Source: Terriglobia bacterium (GTDB lineage Bacteria > Acidobacteriota > Terriglobia > Terriglobales > Acidobacteriaceae). From it: a stretch of 64,000 nt of DNA. Of the stretch, positions 1 through 9,916 are shown piece after piece. A program made the translations under genes and the position numbers. Within the stretch, counting starts at the first letter, position 1, and the number at the start of each line of letters is the position of its first letter. The notes beneath the pieces are model-generated. The model was not told where the DNA came from. It ran no database searches and saw only the letters and a list, made by a program, of their open reading frames with translations. Location of the stretch: positions 1 through 64,000 of the forward strand of contig JAIQFT010000001.1 in NCBI GenBank assembly GCA_020073185.1, given 5' to 3'.

Positions 1-179
1 TCCAGTGCACGCAGCCTCCGCGCCTCGCTCACCTCCATGCCGCCGTACTTCGCCTTCCAGCGGTACAGGCTGCCACGCGTGATCCCGTGCCGCCGGCACA
101 GTTCGCCGGGCTCTACCCCCGCTTCGGACTCCTTCAGCACCGCGATGATCTGTTCTTCGCTGAATCGACTCTTGCGCAC
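1..179 (-). CDS. IS3-family transposase OrfA, N-terminal part (partial)
   Basis: The minus strand from 179 codes for a protein beginning VRKSRFSEEQIIAVLKE, followed by a helix-turn-helix containing CRRHGITRGSLYRWKAKYGG. This is the HTH_Tnp_1 type DNA-binding domain of IS3-family OrfA proteins. The start is GTG at 179, preceded by a strong GGAGGAGG ribosome site. OrfA normally binds the element ends and is fused to OrfB by programmed frameshifting to give the active transposase. Only about 59 residues are present because the window cuts the gene, so whether the element is intact cannot be told. Confidence 0.85.
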   Translation of the reverse strand, partial: MRKSRFSEEQIIAVLKESEAGVEPGELCRRHGITRGSLYRWKAKYGGMEVSEARRLRAL

Positions 180-261
180 GACTCCTCCTCCTTGCCCCGA
201 GCGGGGCATCGTAAATGGAGAAGTCACATTTCCAATGGACTAATTCTTGGGGAGCAGGTCA
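1..261 (-). mobile_element. IS3-family insertion sequence, partial (left end inside window)
   Basis: The element runs off the window start. Its outer end is taken as position 261, where the minus strand begins TGACCTGCTCCCCAAG, which fits the TGA...CCCC terminal inverted repeats of IS3-family elements. An OrfA reading frame starts about 80 bases inside this end, the usual arrangement. The other end, OrfB and any target duplication lie outside the window. Confidence 0.75.
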
Positions 262-514
262 GTTTTGTATCGATCGATGCATCAACTTCGGCGATCCCGA
301 GGAAGAGATAACCAATTGTCTAATTTATTATCACTGTGATGACTATTACAATACATGTGTCGCCAATTGCCCCTAGCAGTTGTTATGACGTTTAGGCCTG
401 ACCATTCCTCGCGCTCTTGAGTTCAGACGCGAGGAATGCTCGTCTCTTCAGATTCTCGGGACCGGGGGGCCTGTATGGCAGACAATCTGTAGTGCGATAG
501 GAAGGCTGATCAGG

Positions 515-994
515 ATGAGACGTCTCGAAGTTGCAGCGAATATACTGTTGATCATTGTTACGATTATGGTAGGTTTTACCTTAGTTGTTAATTATCGTGC
601 TCGGCGGCCAGTGTCCAGGCCATCACTAACAGGGCGAGAGCTTCCAATTCATGACATCGCATGGTCTGACTACTCTCGTACCTTGGTGCTGATTCTAAGG
701 AAGGAGTGTCGCTTCTGCCGCGAAAGCTCGCCTTTCTACCGTCGCCTTGTCTTGCAAGCCCATGCAAGACATGTGCGCGTAATTGCGATTTTGCCGGACT
801 CGCCAGCGGATGCGCGCCTGTATCTTGCTGGAGAGGAGATTGCAGTGGATTGTATCGTACAATTACGAGCAAATGATGTTCGCGTAGCAGGAACACCAAC
901 GCTACTTACGGTGAATCGGCAGGGCGTCGTCGAAAAGGAGTGGGTAGGTAAAGTGCCTTCGGAAAAAGAGGAAGAAGTTATCCGGTCCTTGTGA
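515..994 (+). CDS. membrane-anchored thioredoxin-fold (redoxin-like) protein
   Basis: A 159-residue protein. Residues 7-26 form an N-terminal membrane segment, so the rest should face the periplasm. The domain carries a CRFC pair (C65 and C68), which fits a CXXC redox centre, and a GTPT motif near residue 128 that supplies the cis-proline loop of thioredoxin folds. It is likely a thiol-disulfide oxidoreductase of the TlpA/redoxin type; the substrate is unknown. ATG at 515 has AGGAAGG nine bases upstream. Base composition is visibly more AT-rich than the window average and the gene lies next to an IS3 end, suggesting acquired DNA. Confidence 0.7.
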   Translation: MRRLEVAANILLIIVTIMVGFTLVVNYRARRPVSRPSLTGRELPIHDIAWSDYSRTLVLILRKECRFCRESSPFYRRLVLQAHARHVRVIAILPDSPADARLYLAGEEIAVDCIVQLRANDVRVAGTPTLLTVNRQGVVEKEWVGKVPSEKEEEVIRSL

Positions 995-1123
995 GAGCGT
1001 GCTCCTTCGTGCTGGACGTGTGGGTCCCAATTGCTAACGGCACAGCGCCACTGGCCGTGTAACCCGACTCTAACGGACTGTCGGTGCATTCACGGTGGTA
1101 GCTGGGCGGAACGGAATGAAGTT

Positions 1124-1684
1124 ATGCACAGTGTCTGTATCTTGCTATTGTTGTCGGTAATGCAGCAGGCGTCTAGTCTGACGAGCGACAGTATTTACGC
1201 CGAGGTTCAGAAGGAGATTTCCTCGAGCCGTTCGCATGTAGGCGATGCTGTCCAAATGACCGTGTTGGAGGAAACACACGTAAGTGATGTCATTCTTCCT
1301 GCCGGCGCGAAACTCAGTGGCAGAGTAGTCACTGCGCGTAAGCGAAGCGCCGGCTCTCCTGCTATGCTTTCGGTGTCCATTGATGAGGCCACGTGGGAGA
1401 CCGGCCATATGGCTCTGAACGCTAGAATCTCGCTATTAGAGCTGATGGGAATGCGCAGACGGGAGCAGCCCGTAATGCCTTATCTCCGAGGTAGGGGAGG
1501 GGTAGCAGTCCCATCGGCTGCAGCAAACTTTGACGATGATCCTGCGATCGTCCCCAAGGATTGTCGCGTGGAGGCCGTCGGGATGGAGGGTTCAGACATT
1601 GCAGCGGTGTGCCGCAAGCGCGAAGTCGTGTTGAAACGAGGTGCTCGTGTCTACCTCAAACACACCAGTCTGGGCACGAATTGA
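1124..1684 (+). CDS. exported protein of unknown function
   Basis: The 186-residue product starts with a hydrophobic signal-like stretch (residues 2-17) and has no further membrane segment. The middle part has a LPAGAKLSGRVVTARK stretch that reads like a small beta-barrel repeat seen in several secreted acidobacterial proteins; this resemblance is from memory and not tested. The ORF extends upstream to 1031, but ATG 1124 puts the signal sequence at the N-terminus. It follows the thioredoxin-fold gene by 129 bases on the same strand and shares its lower GC content. No function is assigned. Confidence 0.5.
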   Translation: MHSVCILLLLSVMQQASSLTSDSIYAEVQKEISSSRSHVGDAVQMTVLEETHVSDVILPAGAKLSGRVVTARKRSAGSPAMLSVSIDEATWETGHMALNARISLLELMGMRRREQPVMPYLRGRGGVAVPSAAANFDDDPAIVPKDCRVEAVGMEGSDIAAVCRKREVVLKRGARVYLKHTSLGTN

Positions 1685-1821
1685 TCGCTCGTGTATCTCC
1701 GGCGGCGGGTGGGCGAGTGCCGTACCTTGACCCGGGTGGGAGACGAGCGGCAGACCTGACGAGGGCGTCGGCCGAGCGCACAAGGGAACTGGAACCGGGA
1801 AAACGAGAACTAAAACTGAAT

Positions 1822-2502
1822 TTACTCCCTGATCGCCTTCCTTACCAACTCCACCGCCCGCTTTACCACCTGATCGATGGTGAGGTGTGTCGAATCCAAA
1901 ATCACCGCGTCCGGCGCGGGTACCAGCGGCGACGCCGCGCGCGTCCGGTCGCGCTGGTCGCGTTGTTGCAGCTCCGCCGCCACCGTCTTTGCCTTGCCCG
2001 CATCCGCTCCGCGCTGCTTCAAGCGCCGTTCCACGCGCACGTCGGGCGTGGCCTCCAGGAATATCTTCACCTCGGCCTTGGGGAACACTACGGTTCCGAT
2101 GTCGCGCCCTTCCATGATGACACCACCCCGCTTGCCCATCTCGCGCTGCCGATCCACCATCCATGCCCTCACCGCCGGATGCACCGATACCCGCGACGCC
2201 GCCTCGGTCACATCGCGCTCCCGAATCCGCGCGCTGACGTCGGCGCCATCGAGCAGCACGCGGTTTCCGTCCAGCCGCGGCTTCAAACTGATGCGCGAAT
2301 TCCGGGCCAGTTCCAACAGCGCGCTATCGTCGTCGAACGACACATCGTTTTGGATCGCCTTGAGCCCCAGTGCGCGGTACATCGCCCCACTCTCCAGGTT
2401 CACGTACCCGAGTTTGCGCGCCAGTCGCGCCGCAATCGTGCTCTTGCCGGCTCCCGCCGGCCCATCAATCGCGATCGTTAGCTTGCCTTTCTTGCTCGCC
2501 AT
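1822..2502 (-). CDS. cmk: cytidylate kinase
   Basis: Phosphorylates CMP and dCMP with ATP in pyrimidine nucleotide recycling in the cytoplasm. The 226-residue protein has the P-loop GPAGAGKST at residues 14-22, the family's NLESGAMYRALGLKA segment after it, and the EGRDIGTVVFP motif of bacterial Cmk. Length is normal for the family. Transcribed leftwards, with a tandem hairpin repeat array (2514-2680) just upstream of the start, so its promoter must lie in or beyond that array. Nothing unusual in the protein. Confidence 0.95.
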   Translation of the reverse strand: MASKKGKLTIAIDGPAGAGKSTIAARLARKLGYVNLESGAMYRALGLKAIQNDVSFDDDSALLELARNSRISLKPRLDGNRVLLDGADVSARIRERDVTEAASRVSVHPAVRAWMVDRQREMGKRGGVIMEGRDIGTVVFPKAEVKIFLEATPDVRVERRLKQRGADAGKAKTVAAELQQRDQRDRTRAASPLVPAPDAVILDSTHLTIDQVVKRAVELVRKAIRE

Positions 2503-2513
2503 CTCAGTAAAGG

Positions 2514-2680
2514 GTAGTCCGTAGTCGGTAGTCCGTAGTCCGGGGTGGACAGGGCGTACGTTACGGACTACGAGCTACGGCTAACAGCTACGGTAGAGAT
2601 GTAGTCCGAAGTCGGTAGTCCGTTGTCCGGGATGAACAGGGTGTACGTTCCGGACTACCGGCTACGGGCTATGGACTACC
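2514..2680. repeat. two tandem copies of a GTAGTCC/GGACTAC hairpin repeat
   Basis: Two related units of about 80 bases (2514-2594 and 2601-2680) each begin with runs of GTAGTCCGTAGTCGGTAG, contain a central GGACAGGG-GTACGTT core, and end with inverted GGACTACnnGCTACGG runs. Each can fold on itself. Related single copies occur at 22438-22490 and 35181-35250. The array fills the gap between cmk and the upstream gene. Confidence 0.8.
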
Positions 2681-2683
2681 CCC

Positions 2684-3559
2684 CTAGCCCCTGACTGTCC
2701 GCCGAGGCCTGGCCACATACGCCTCTCGCTGCGGCGCCACCTGCAACATGCTCTTTTTTCCGACCGTAACAAAACTCAACTCGCGCGCCGCCAGCAGCGC
2801 ATTCACCGACTCCTTCACCCGCGACTTCGGCACCAGCCGCCCGAAAAATTCCTCGACCTCAGCGCTCTCCGCCGCCACCACCGTCTCCAGATACTTCGAC
2901 AGGAGCCCCGACAGCGCCTCCGGTTGGGACATGTGGAGCCCGCGCTGCACCTGCTCCGGCGCCCAGCGATACAGCGCATCCCACTTCGCGCCTTCTTCCG
3001 GCGTGTAGTCCACGCGCGTGATGCGCAGCCGCGACCACAACTCGTTCAGCGCCCGGTCCAGCGCCGGCGCCGATGGCTCACCGCCGACTAGCTCGCGCAA
3101 TTGCGGCTTGGAAACCCCGCCATGTGCGCGGATTACCTCGAAGGCGTCGCGCGCCAGCGGTGAGTATTCCGCGCGCGCGCCCGGCGTCGGCATGTGCCGC
3201 GGGTTCTTGTCGCCGACCACGCCATACAAGTACGGAAACACTGCCGCCGAGACCAGCCATCCCGCCTCGCCGAACACGTTCGCCTCGAACGCCGTCTTCT
3301 CGCGCAGCAAGCGGACCATCATCTCCGTCGCCTCGCGCGCTCGCGGATCGGCAAACGCCTGCCTCACCGTCGGCAGGTCATCGTCGATGCCGGCGTACGC
3401 GCCCAGAAACGTCGGCGCCAGCACCGGCGGTTTGGTCGGGTACAGCAGGCACATTCCAACCGTCTCCACGAACGCGCGCGCCTCCTCCAGCGTGCGCGCG
3501 CCGCGCCCGTCAAGACCCCATTTCTGGCGGCGTAGTTGGTGGAGTTCCTGTTCCGTCAT
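2684..3559 (-). CDS. winged-helix protein of the AlkZ/YcaQ DNA glycosylase-like type
   Basis: A 291-residue cytoplasmic protein. The N-terminal part (residues 20-80) has an ARAFVETVGMCLLYP stretch and a predicted all-alpha body; residues 135-190 look like a winged-helix module. Overall order and length recall the AlkZ-like (YcaQ) crosslink-repair glycosylases, which are built of tandem winged helices, but the catalytic QxQ motif typical of YcaQ was not found. The assignment is therefore to the broad family only. It starts 46 bases after the end of mutL on the same strand, so the two may be co-transcribed, which would fit a repair role. Confidence 0.45.
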   Translation of the reverse strand: MTEQELHQLRRQKWGLDGRGARTLEEARAFVETVGMCLLYPTKPPVLAPTFLGAYAGIDDDLPTVRQAFADPRAREATEMMVRLLREKTAFEANVFGEAGWLVSAAVFPYLYGVVGDKNPRHMPTPGARAEYSPLARDAFEVIRAHGGVSKPQLRELVGGEPSAPALDRALNELWSRLRITRVDYTPEEGAKWDALYRWAPEQVQRGLHMSQPEALSGLLSKYLETVVAAESAEVEEFFGRLVPKSRVKESVNALLAARELSFVTVGKKSMLQVAPQREAYVARPRRTVRG

Positions 3560-3568
3560 GGAGTGTTC

Positions 3569-3613
3569 TGGCGATCGTGCGATCCGCCCCGCGATCGCCG
3601 GATCGTCAGATCC
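3569..3613. repeat. GATC/CGATCG-rich short repeat between mutL and downstream gene
   Basis: The stretch alternates GCGATCGTGCGATCC and GCGATCGCCGGATCG units. It overlaps the last three codons and stop of mutL and fills the gap to the next gene. Similar GATC-rich strings lie at 10729-10765 and inside hemW at 36052-36100. Confidence 0.55.
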
Positions 3614-5645
3614 TCTTGAACGCTTTCTGAATGTCCTTCACAGAATACCGCAACACCACCGGCCTTCCGTGAGGGCACGACATCGGACATTCGGTTTTGG
3701 CCAGTTCGCGCAGCAGCCACTCCATCTTCTCCGTCGTCAGCGGGGTATTGACCTTGATGGCGGCGTGGCACGCGATAGACGCAGCGATTCGGGTGCGCGC
3801 GATCTCCAGGTTCAGCGCCTGCTCCTCACGCTCGAACTGCGTCAGCAACTCGTGCAGCATGCGCTCCACGTCGCTGGCGTCCACCCCGGCGGGCGCGGTC
3901 TTCACCGCAATGGTGCGCGAGCCGAAAGGCTCCGCGTCGAAGCCGTTGTGCCGCAGCTCATCGCAGATTTCCGCGAAGATCGCCTGCTGCTGCGGCGACA
4001 ACTCAATGATCAGAGGCATCAACAATCGCTGCGACTCCACCCGCTCCGCCGCGCGCTGCCGCAGCACTTTCTCGAACAGCACGCGCTCGTGCGCCACGTG
4101 CTGATCCACAATCCACAGCCCCTCTTCGTTCACCGCCAGAATGAACGACTCGCGCACCTGGCCCAGCGGCTTCAGCGATTCGAAGGGCGGCGCATCGCTT
4201 GGCGGCGGCTCGGAAATCTCGCGCGAACATCCCCCATCCGGCACCACGGCCCGCGATCCGAAACGCGCCACCGGCACGGCCGCATTCGCCTCGACATCGA
4301 GCGAACCCCGAAACTCCAGGCGCTGCGAAACCGGCGGCAGCGCCGGGGCGCTCAGCGCAAAATCCGCGTCCGCCTGCGTGATCGCGAGATCGTCGGGGTA
4401 GGGACGTGCGGATGCCGTAGCCGCCGGTGTCAACCCCGGCGACGCCGTCGGCTGCGCCGTAATTTCCCGCGTGAATTGCGGCACCGGGCGCGCCTTCATC
4501 AGCGCCGCCCGCACCGAGTCGCGCACAAAGTCGTGCACTACCGACTGCTGCCGGAACCGCACCTCCACCTTCGACGGGTGCACGTTCACGTCCAACTCGC
4601 CGCTCGGCATCTCCAGAAACAACAGCACCACCGGGTACACCGTCGGCGGCAAAATATTGCGATACGACTCCGTCAGCGCGTGCTGCACCACCTTGTCGCG
4701 GATCAGGCGTCCGTTGACGAACACGAACATCGAGTTCCGGTTCAGCTTCTGGATTTCCGGCTTGGACGCAAACCCGTGCAGCCGCAGCTCACCCGGCGTG
4801 GCGCGGGCGCCCTCGCCCGCGTCATCTTCTTCCTTGCGCGCCCACGGCGGTGGCTGCGGAAGTCCCACCCGCGCCAGCGGCAGCATCGCCGCCAGCGGCA
4901 GCAGTTGGTCGAGCGTCTCGCGCCCGAACACCTGGTAAATCCGTTCCTGGTGCGACGCCACCGGCGCCGCGATCAGCATCGCGTTCACCGACGAGTGCAG
5001 CTCGAAATGCTTGTCCGGATGCGCCAGCGCGTAGTGCGTTACCAGCGACGCGATCTGCGCCAGTTCGGTGGATTCCGCGCGCAGGAACTTCCGCCGCGCC
5101 GGCACGTTGAAGAACAGATCGCGCACCGTAATCGACGTCCCCGCCGGCAGTCCAGCTTCCTCCACCTTCAGGATTTTTCCCCCGGCGATCTCGATCACCG
5201 TGCCCGTTGGTGCCATCGATCGTGCCGTTGGTGCTGTGGGTGCTGTCGGTGTCCCATATCTGCCCGGTTTTGGCAGATGTGGGTCTGCGCGACTCTCCGC
5301 CGCACAGGTTTCCAGCCGTAATCTTGAAACCGACGCGATCGACGGCAGTGCCTCGCCCCTGAACCCCAGCGTCGCCACCGTCAGCAGGTCATCGGCAGTC
5401 CGGATCTTCGATGTGGCGTGCCGCTCAAATGCCAGCAGGGCATCGTCGCGCACCATCCCGCAGCCGTCGTCGGTAACCTGGATCAGCTTCTTGCCGCCAC
5501 CCTCCACTTGCACCCGAATGCGCTGCGCGCCCGCGTCCAGCGCGTTTTCCAGCAACTCCTTCACCACCGACGCCGGACGCTCCACTACCTCGCCGGCGGC
5601 GATCTTGTTGGCAACGTGTTCCGGGAGAACGTGAATGCGGCCCAT
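3606..5645 (-). CDS. mutL: DNA mismatch repair protein MutL with in-frame palindrome insert
   Basis: MutL couples mismatch recognition by MutS to strand removal. The 679-residue protein has the GHKL ATPase motifs ELLENALDAGA (31-41), DDGCGM (59-64) and TLGFRGEAL (92-100), and a C-terminal dimerisation domain. The sequence DQHVAHERVLFE from residue 514 fits the DQHA-x2-E-x4-E endonuclease motif, and CPHGRP is present near the end, so this should be a nicking MutL as in bacteria without MutH. Between CAAES and the conserved TVIEIAGGKI strand lies an extra segment (about residues 117-146). Residues 121-131 of it are encoded by a 31-base palindrome repeated elsewhere in the window. The reading frame stays open through it. 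Confidence 0.96.
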   Translation of the reverse strand: MGRIHVLPEHVANKIAAGEVVERPASVVKELLENALDAGAQRIRVQVEGGGKKLIQVTDDGCGMVRDDALLAFERHATSKIRTADDLLTVATLGFRGEALPSIASVSRLRLETCAAESRADPHLPKPGRYGTPTAPTAPTARSMAPTGTVIEIAGGKILKVEEAGLPAGTSITVRDLFFNVPARRKFLRAESTELAQIASLVTHYALAHPDKHFELHSSVNAMLIAAPVASHQERIYQVFGRETLDQLLPLAAMLPLARVGLPQPPPWARKEEDDAGEGARATPGELRLHGFASKPEIQKLNRNSMFVFVNGRLIRDKVVQHALTESYRNILPPTVYPVVLLFLEMPSGELDVNVHPSKVEVRFRQQSVVHDFVRDSVRAALMKARPVPQFTREITAQPTASPGLTPAATASARPYPDDLAITQADADFALSAPALPPVSQRLEFRGSLDVEANAAVPVARFGSRAVVPDGGCSREISEPPPSDAPPFESLKPLGQVRESFILAVNEEGLWIVDQHVAHERVLFEKVLRQRAAERVESQRLLMPLIIELSPQQQAIFAEICDELRHNGFDAEPFGSRTIAVKTAPAGVDASDVERMLHELLTQFEREEQALNLEIARTRIAASIACHAAIKVNTPLTTEKMEWLLRELAKTECPMSCPHGRPVVLRYSVKDIQKAFKRI
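5253..5283. repeat. 31-bp palindrome (CCCACATCTGCC family) inside mutL
   Basis: The plus strand reads CCCATATCTGCC, a 7-base loop CGGTTTT, then GGCAGATGTGGG: a 12-bp stem with one mismatch. The same element is perfect at 54251-54281 and slightly degenerate at 51412-51441, in both cases between genes. Here it is translated in frame as part of MutL. Confidence 0.9.
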
Positions 5646-6535
5646 GGCAAGAGTGTGTCCCGCATCGGGCGCATTGGCCGATGCGGGCGGTCATCCGCAG
5701 ATTATCTGAAAACACCCTGACTTTCGAGTTTCAGTTTCGGTGTTCGCTAGTCAGTGATCTGGTCGGCCCGGCAGAAAGCCGCATTCTGCGGCGAACTTCA
5801 TGGCCGCGTGTGATTGCTTCAACCTAAACCTACATAAGTAGTAATTACATTCAATCAAACTATCAACGTAGTAATCGCAGATGCTGCGCGAACTGTCGGT
5901 TCCACCTGCGTATCGAGTCCCGCTACCGGTAATCTGCTGAAAGTTAAGGACCCGCGATCTTCGCACCCTCCGAATTTCCGGCGCAGAAGCGGTGATCAAC
6001 AGAAGTTTTGGCATAACAGGGCCGGGTGAGACGCCACAAATCGCGGCCACAGCCGGAAGGAATTGAGTATGAACGGCACGTTGCAACTGTAACCGGTATA
6101 TGGGTGTTTCGGCGGTGATAATTTCGAGGCCACCCTAAGCAAATCCCCGGACGCGGCACCCGGCGATGCGGCCTCGCGTGTGCTCAGCGCGCACCGCGCG
6201 ATCGAGAGCAGCCCGGGGCTGGCCCTGGTCGGCGAAAAGCGAGACCGCAGGTGTTGATTGGGCGCTCTCGCACCCGACACGGGGTCGGGTGTCCGCATTG
6301 AAGAATCATGGCCGAGGCAATAGGCCGAATCGATGGTTGGTCCAGCGACCGTAGGGTGATTCGCAACGTGGATTCTGCCAGATGTCTCCAGACCTCAACC
6401 ACGGACGCACAGCGGTGCTTACGCACCGCCCAGGATCAGTGTGCTCTTGACAACGCCTTCGCTCTTATCGAGGGCCAGCCCCCCTTTTGAAAACTGAAGG
6501 TGTGTGCTGCGCCCCTTGCAAGCGATAATTCCGCA
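5646..6535. other. gene-poor stretch
   Basis: About 890 bases between the divergently placed mutL and RES-domain genes. Small open frames on both strands have no recognisable motif, no good ribosome site and mixed composition, so none is called. The part around 5820-5890 is clearly AT-rich. A short open stretch at about 6110-6255 on the plus strand reads like coding sequence (GDNFEATLSKSPDAAP) but has no start and follows a stop; it could be a gene remnant. No RNA gene or terminator was recognised. Confidence 0.4.
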
Positions 6536-7633
6536 ATGGAAAGCAAGAACCCATCGCTCCCAGACCTGGGTAACCTCTACGTCAACTTTACAAAGGACGT
6601 CTCCCTGCTACATGAGCAAGTCTGTTCCGATTGCTTCGCTGACCACGGCTTGCGAGTAACTGCGACGATTTACGGTGAAATTGCCGAGTCGCAGTGCCCG
6701 CGTTGTGGGTCCACCACTGGACGCCGATTGAATTCCTCCGTGTTGGGCTATGTAGTTCAGAAGTTCTTCGTGGATGGCACAAGACCTGGCAGGCACATGC
6801 CAGCCGTACTGATCCCAGGTACCTCGTGGCCCGATGACGACATCATCTTTACACCACAACTCCGACGCGATTACGAGTTGTTGAAGCAGCTCACGGGTTT
6901 TCAGCTAATGCGCAGCGCACCTGATCTTATTCCGATGGGGATCACTCCCCTTCGTCTCACGCTCGAAACTTGCCTTGGAATTCATGATTGGGGCGACATG
7001 GCAGAACCGAAAAGTGCAGCAGAGGCTTTCGCTGAAGTGCTCGATTTCCCGGTAGAGTACACGCTTGCACCAACACAGCTAGTTTTCCGCGTTAGGCTCT
7101 CACCCCGGACGCCGTCCGAACCTGGGGAGTACGATTCGCCGCCTGTAACCTCTGCGAGAGCGAACCGATTGAACCGCGACGGCTTTCGTGTGTTCTATGG
7201 CGCGCTGGATTTCGAGACGTGCGTTTTCGAAGTCAAACCCTCGCTTGAGCAGATTGTGCACGAGGACATCTATGTTGCAACCCTGAGGGCGCGGCGACCA
7301 TTAAAACTGTTTGATCTGTTGAATTTCCCGTTCGACCTCGATGGACTCAACGGCCCAGGAAGCATGTACCATTTCTTGCGCAGCCTATTTTTTCCTGCCG
7401 ATCATGATTACCGGATCACTCAGGAACTGGGCGAACGGATTGCAGCGAGGGGTTACGAGGGAATTCTGTACCCTAGCGGTTTTTCTTACGTGCGAAGTGC
7501 GAGTGCGTACCCGAACGTGGCATTATTCGGATCACCACTCGCAAGTGGAGCCGTGATTTTAGTCTCGATAAACCGTTTATGTTTTAGGGATATCGCCTAC
7601 TCGTGCAATCTCGGTCCAGTAGTCGTCGAGTGA
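6536..7633 (+). CDS. RES-domain protein with N-terminal C4 zinc-knuckle region
   Basis: The 365-residue protein (from ATG 6536) starts with two Cys pairs, CSDC at 30-33 and CPRC at 54-57, matching the small N-terminal domain found on HEPN and RES proteins. The C-terminal half, from about residue 180, carries RANRLNRDGFRVFYGALD, then FEVKP, and later RIAARGYEGILYPSG and NVALFG, the conserved pattern of RES domains. RES toxins break down NAD+. A GTG start at 6500 is also possible. No partner Xre antitoxin gene is adjacent. The gene is AT-richer than its surroundings, as expected for mobile defence or toxin genes. Confidence 0.75.
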   Translation: MESKNPSLPDLGNLYVNFTKDVSLLHEQVCSDCFADHGLRVTATIYGEIAESQCPRCGSTTGRRLNSSVLGYVVQKFFVDGTRPGRHMPAVLIPGTSWPDDDIIFTPQLRRDYELLKQLTGFQLMRSAPDLIPMGITPLRLTLETCLGIHDWGDMAEPKSAAEAFAEVLDFPVEYTLAPTQLVFRVRLSPRTPSEPGEYDSPPVTSARANRLNRDGFRVFYGALDFETCVFEVKPSLEQIVHEDIYVATLRARRPLKLFDLLNFPFDLDGLNGPGSMYHFLRSLFFPADHDYRITQELGERIAARGYEGILYPSGFSYVRSASAYPNVALFGSPLASGAVILVSINRLCFRDIAYSCNLGPVVVE

Positions 7634-7766
7634 CGAACCACTATGCCGCCGTTGCCGCTGGCTTTCCCGGCGCTATTTCGTCGAGCTTCATTGTGCAAAC
7701 CCAACCCACTATTGCACCCCATATTTCGCCCGCATATTTTGAGGCGGTGGGCCATCAAGTGAATGA

Positions 7767-8093
7767 TCAGTAGTTACCCAAAATTGCGCGCAAACAGTAG
7801 TACTCGTTCAGCAGTTCTCCTGGGATTTCTCGCGGCGGTTTGCTGGCTGTTAGCGGTTCCGGCGGGTTTGGGAACAACTGCTCTCGAAGTTCATCTACTC
7901 TCGCTTTAATCTGCAGCAACGTATCGTCATCCCGGGACAGACCGTAATCTGCGACGAGCTTGTTGATCTGATTCTGCAACAGCTGAACTTCTTTCGCATC
8001 GGCACCCGCACCTTGCGCGGTCAGTACTTTAACCTGTGCTGTCGTGAACGCATCACAAATCTTGCCTAATTTTTTCTTGAGTTCCGGGTTCAC
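7767..8093 (-). CDS. small cytoplasmic protein of unknown function
   Basis: A 108-residue, helix-rich protein without signal peptide or membrane segment. Charged residues and regularly spaced Leu/Val in residues 1-75 suggest a helical hairpin or coiled coil. GTG at 8093 has GGAGG at good spacing, which supports a real gene. It is convergent with the RES-domain gene and so is not an obvious antitoxin for it. Composition is less GC-rich than neighbouring housekeeping genes. No family recognised. Confidence 0.5.
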   Translation of the reverse strand: MNPELKKKLGKICDAFTTAQVKVLTAQGAGADAKEVQLLQNQINKLVADYGLSRDDDTLLQIKARVDELREQLFPNPPEPLTASKPPREIPGELLNEYYCLRAILGNY

Positions 8094-8175
8094 GAAATAC
8101 CTCCATGACGGTGCGCCAGCTTACGATATGCACGCTACCAAGGCCTCGAGTTGCTTTCGTCTGCGCGCAAAGAGC

Positions 8176-9810
<1,635 letters not shown>

Positions 9811-9826
9811 CACAACACCTCGCTTG

Positions 9827-9913
9827 GAGTCCCGTCAGGGACGGCCCGCTAGTAGCCCAACACGGCAGTGCTGGGTAAGCTCTATTCGGTGTGCCGAGTC
9901 CCGCAGGGACGAC
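9827..9913. repeat. composite repeat: GTCCC-GGGAC units around a small hairpin
   Basis: Two copies of a GAGTCCCG(T)CAGGGACG inverted repeat (9827-9844 and 9896-9913) flank a hairpin CCCAACACGGCAGTGCTGGG (9857-9876). A related set lies at 36661-36750. It sits directly upstream of the mutase gene, so any promoter overlaps it. Confidence 0.65.
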
Positions 9914-9916
9914 ACG

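Noticed and set aside
2514-2680. Possible CRISPR array
   Set aside because: Only two diverged hairpin units with no unique spacers of constant length and no cas genes nearby.
3018-5321. Long plus-strand open frame (767 codons) opposite mutL
   Set aside because: It is the antisense shadow of mutL and its neighbour, rich in Arg, His and Gln, with no motif. High GC content creates such frames.
6110-6255. Short plus-strand coding-like stretch reading GDNFEATLSKSPDAAP
   Set aside because: It has no start codon after the preceding stop and ends quickly; at best a gene remnant, so not called.
5751-6298. Several overlapping minus-strand frames in the gene-poor region
   Set aside because: They overlap each other in different frames, lack ribosome sites and show no family pattern.
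9814-9916. Possible cobalamin riboswitch upstream of the B12-dependent mutase
   Set aside because: The region is filled by short inverted repeats and contains no B12-box-like sequence; mutase genes are not usual targets.
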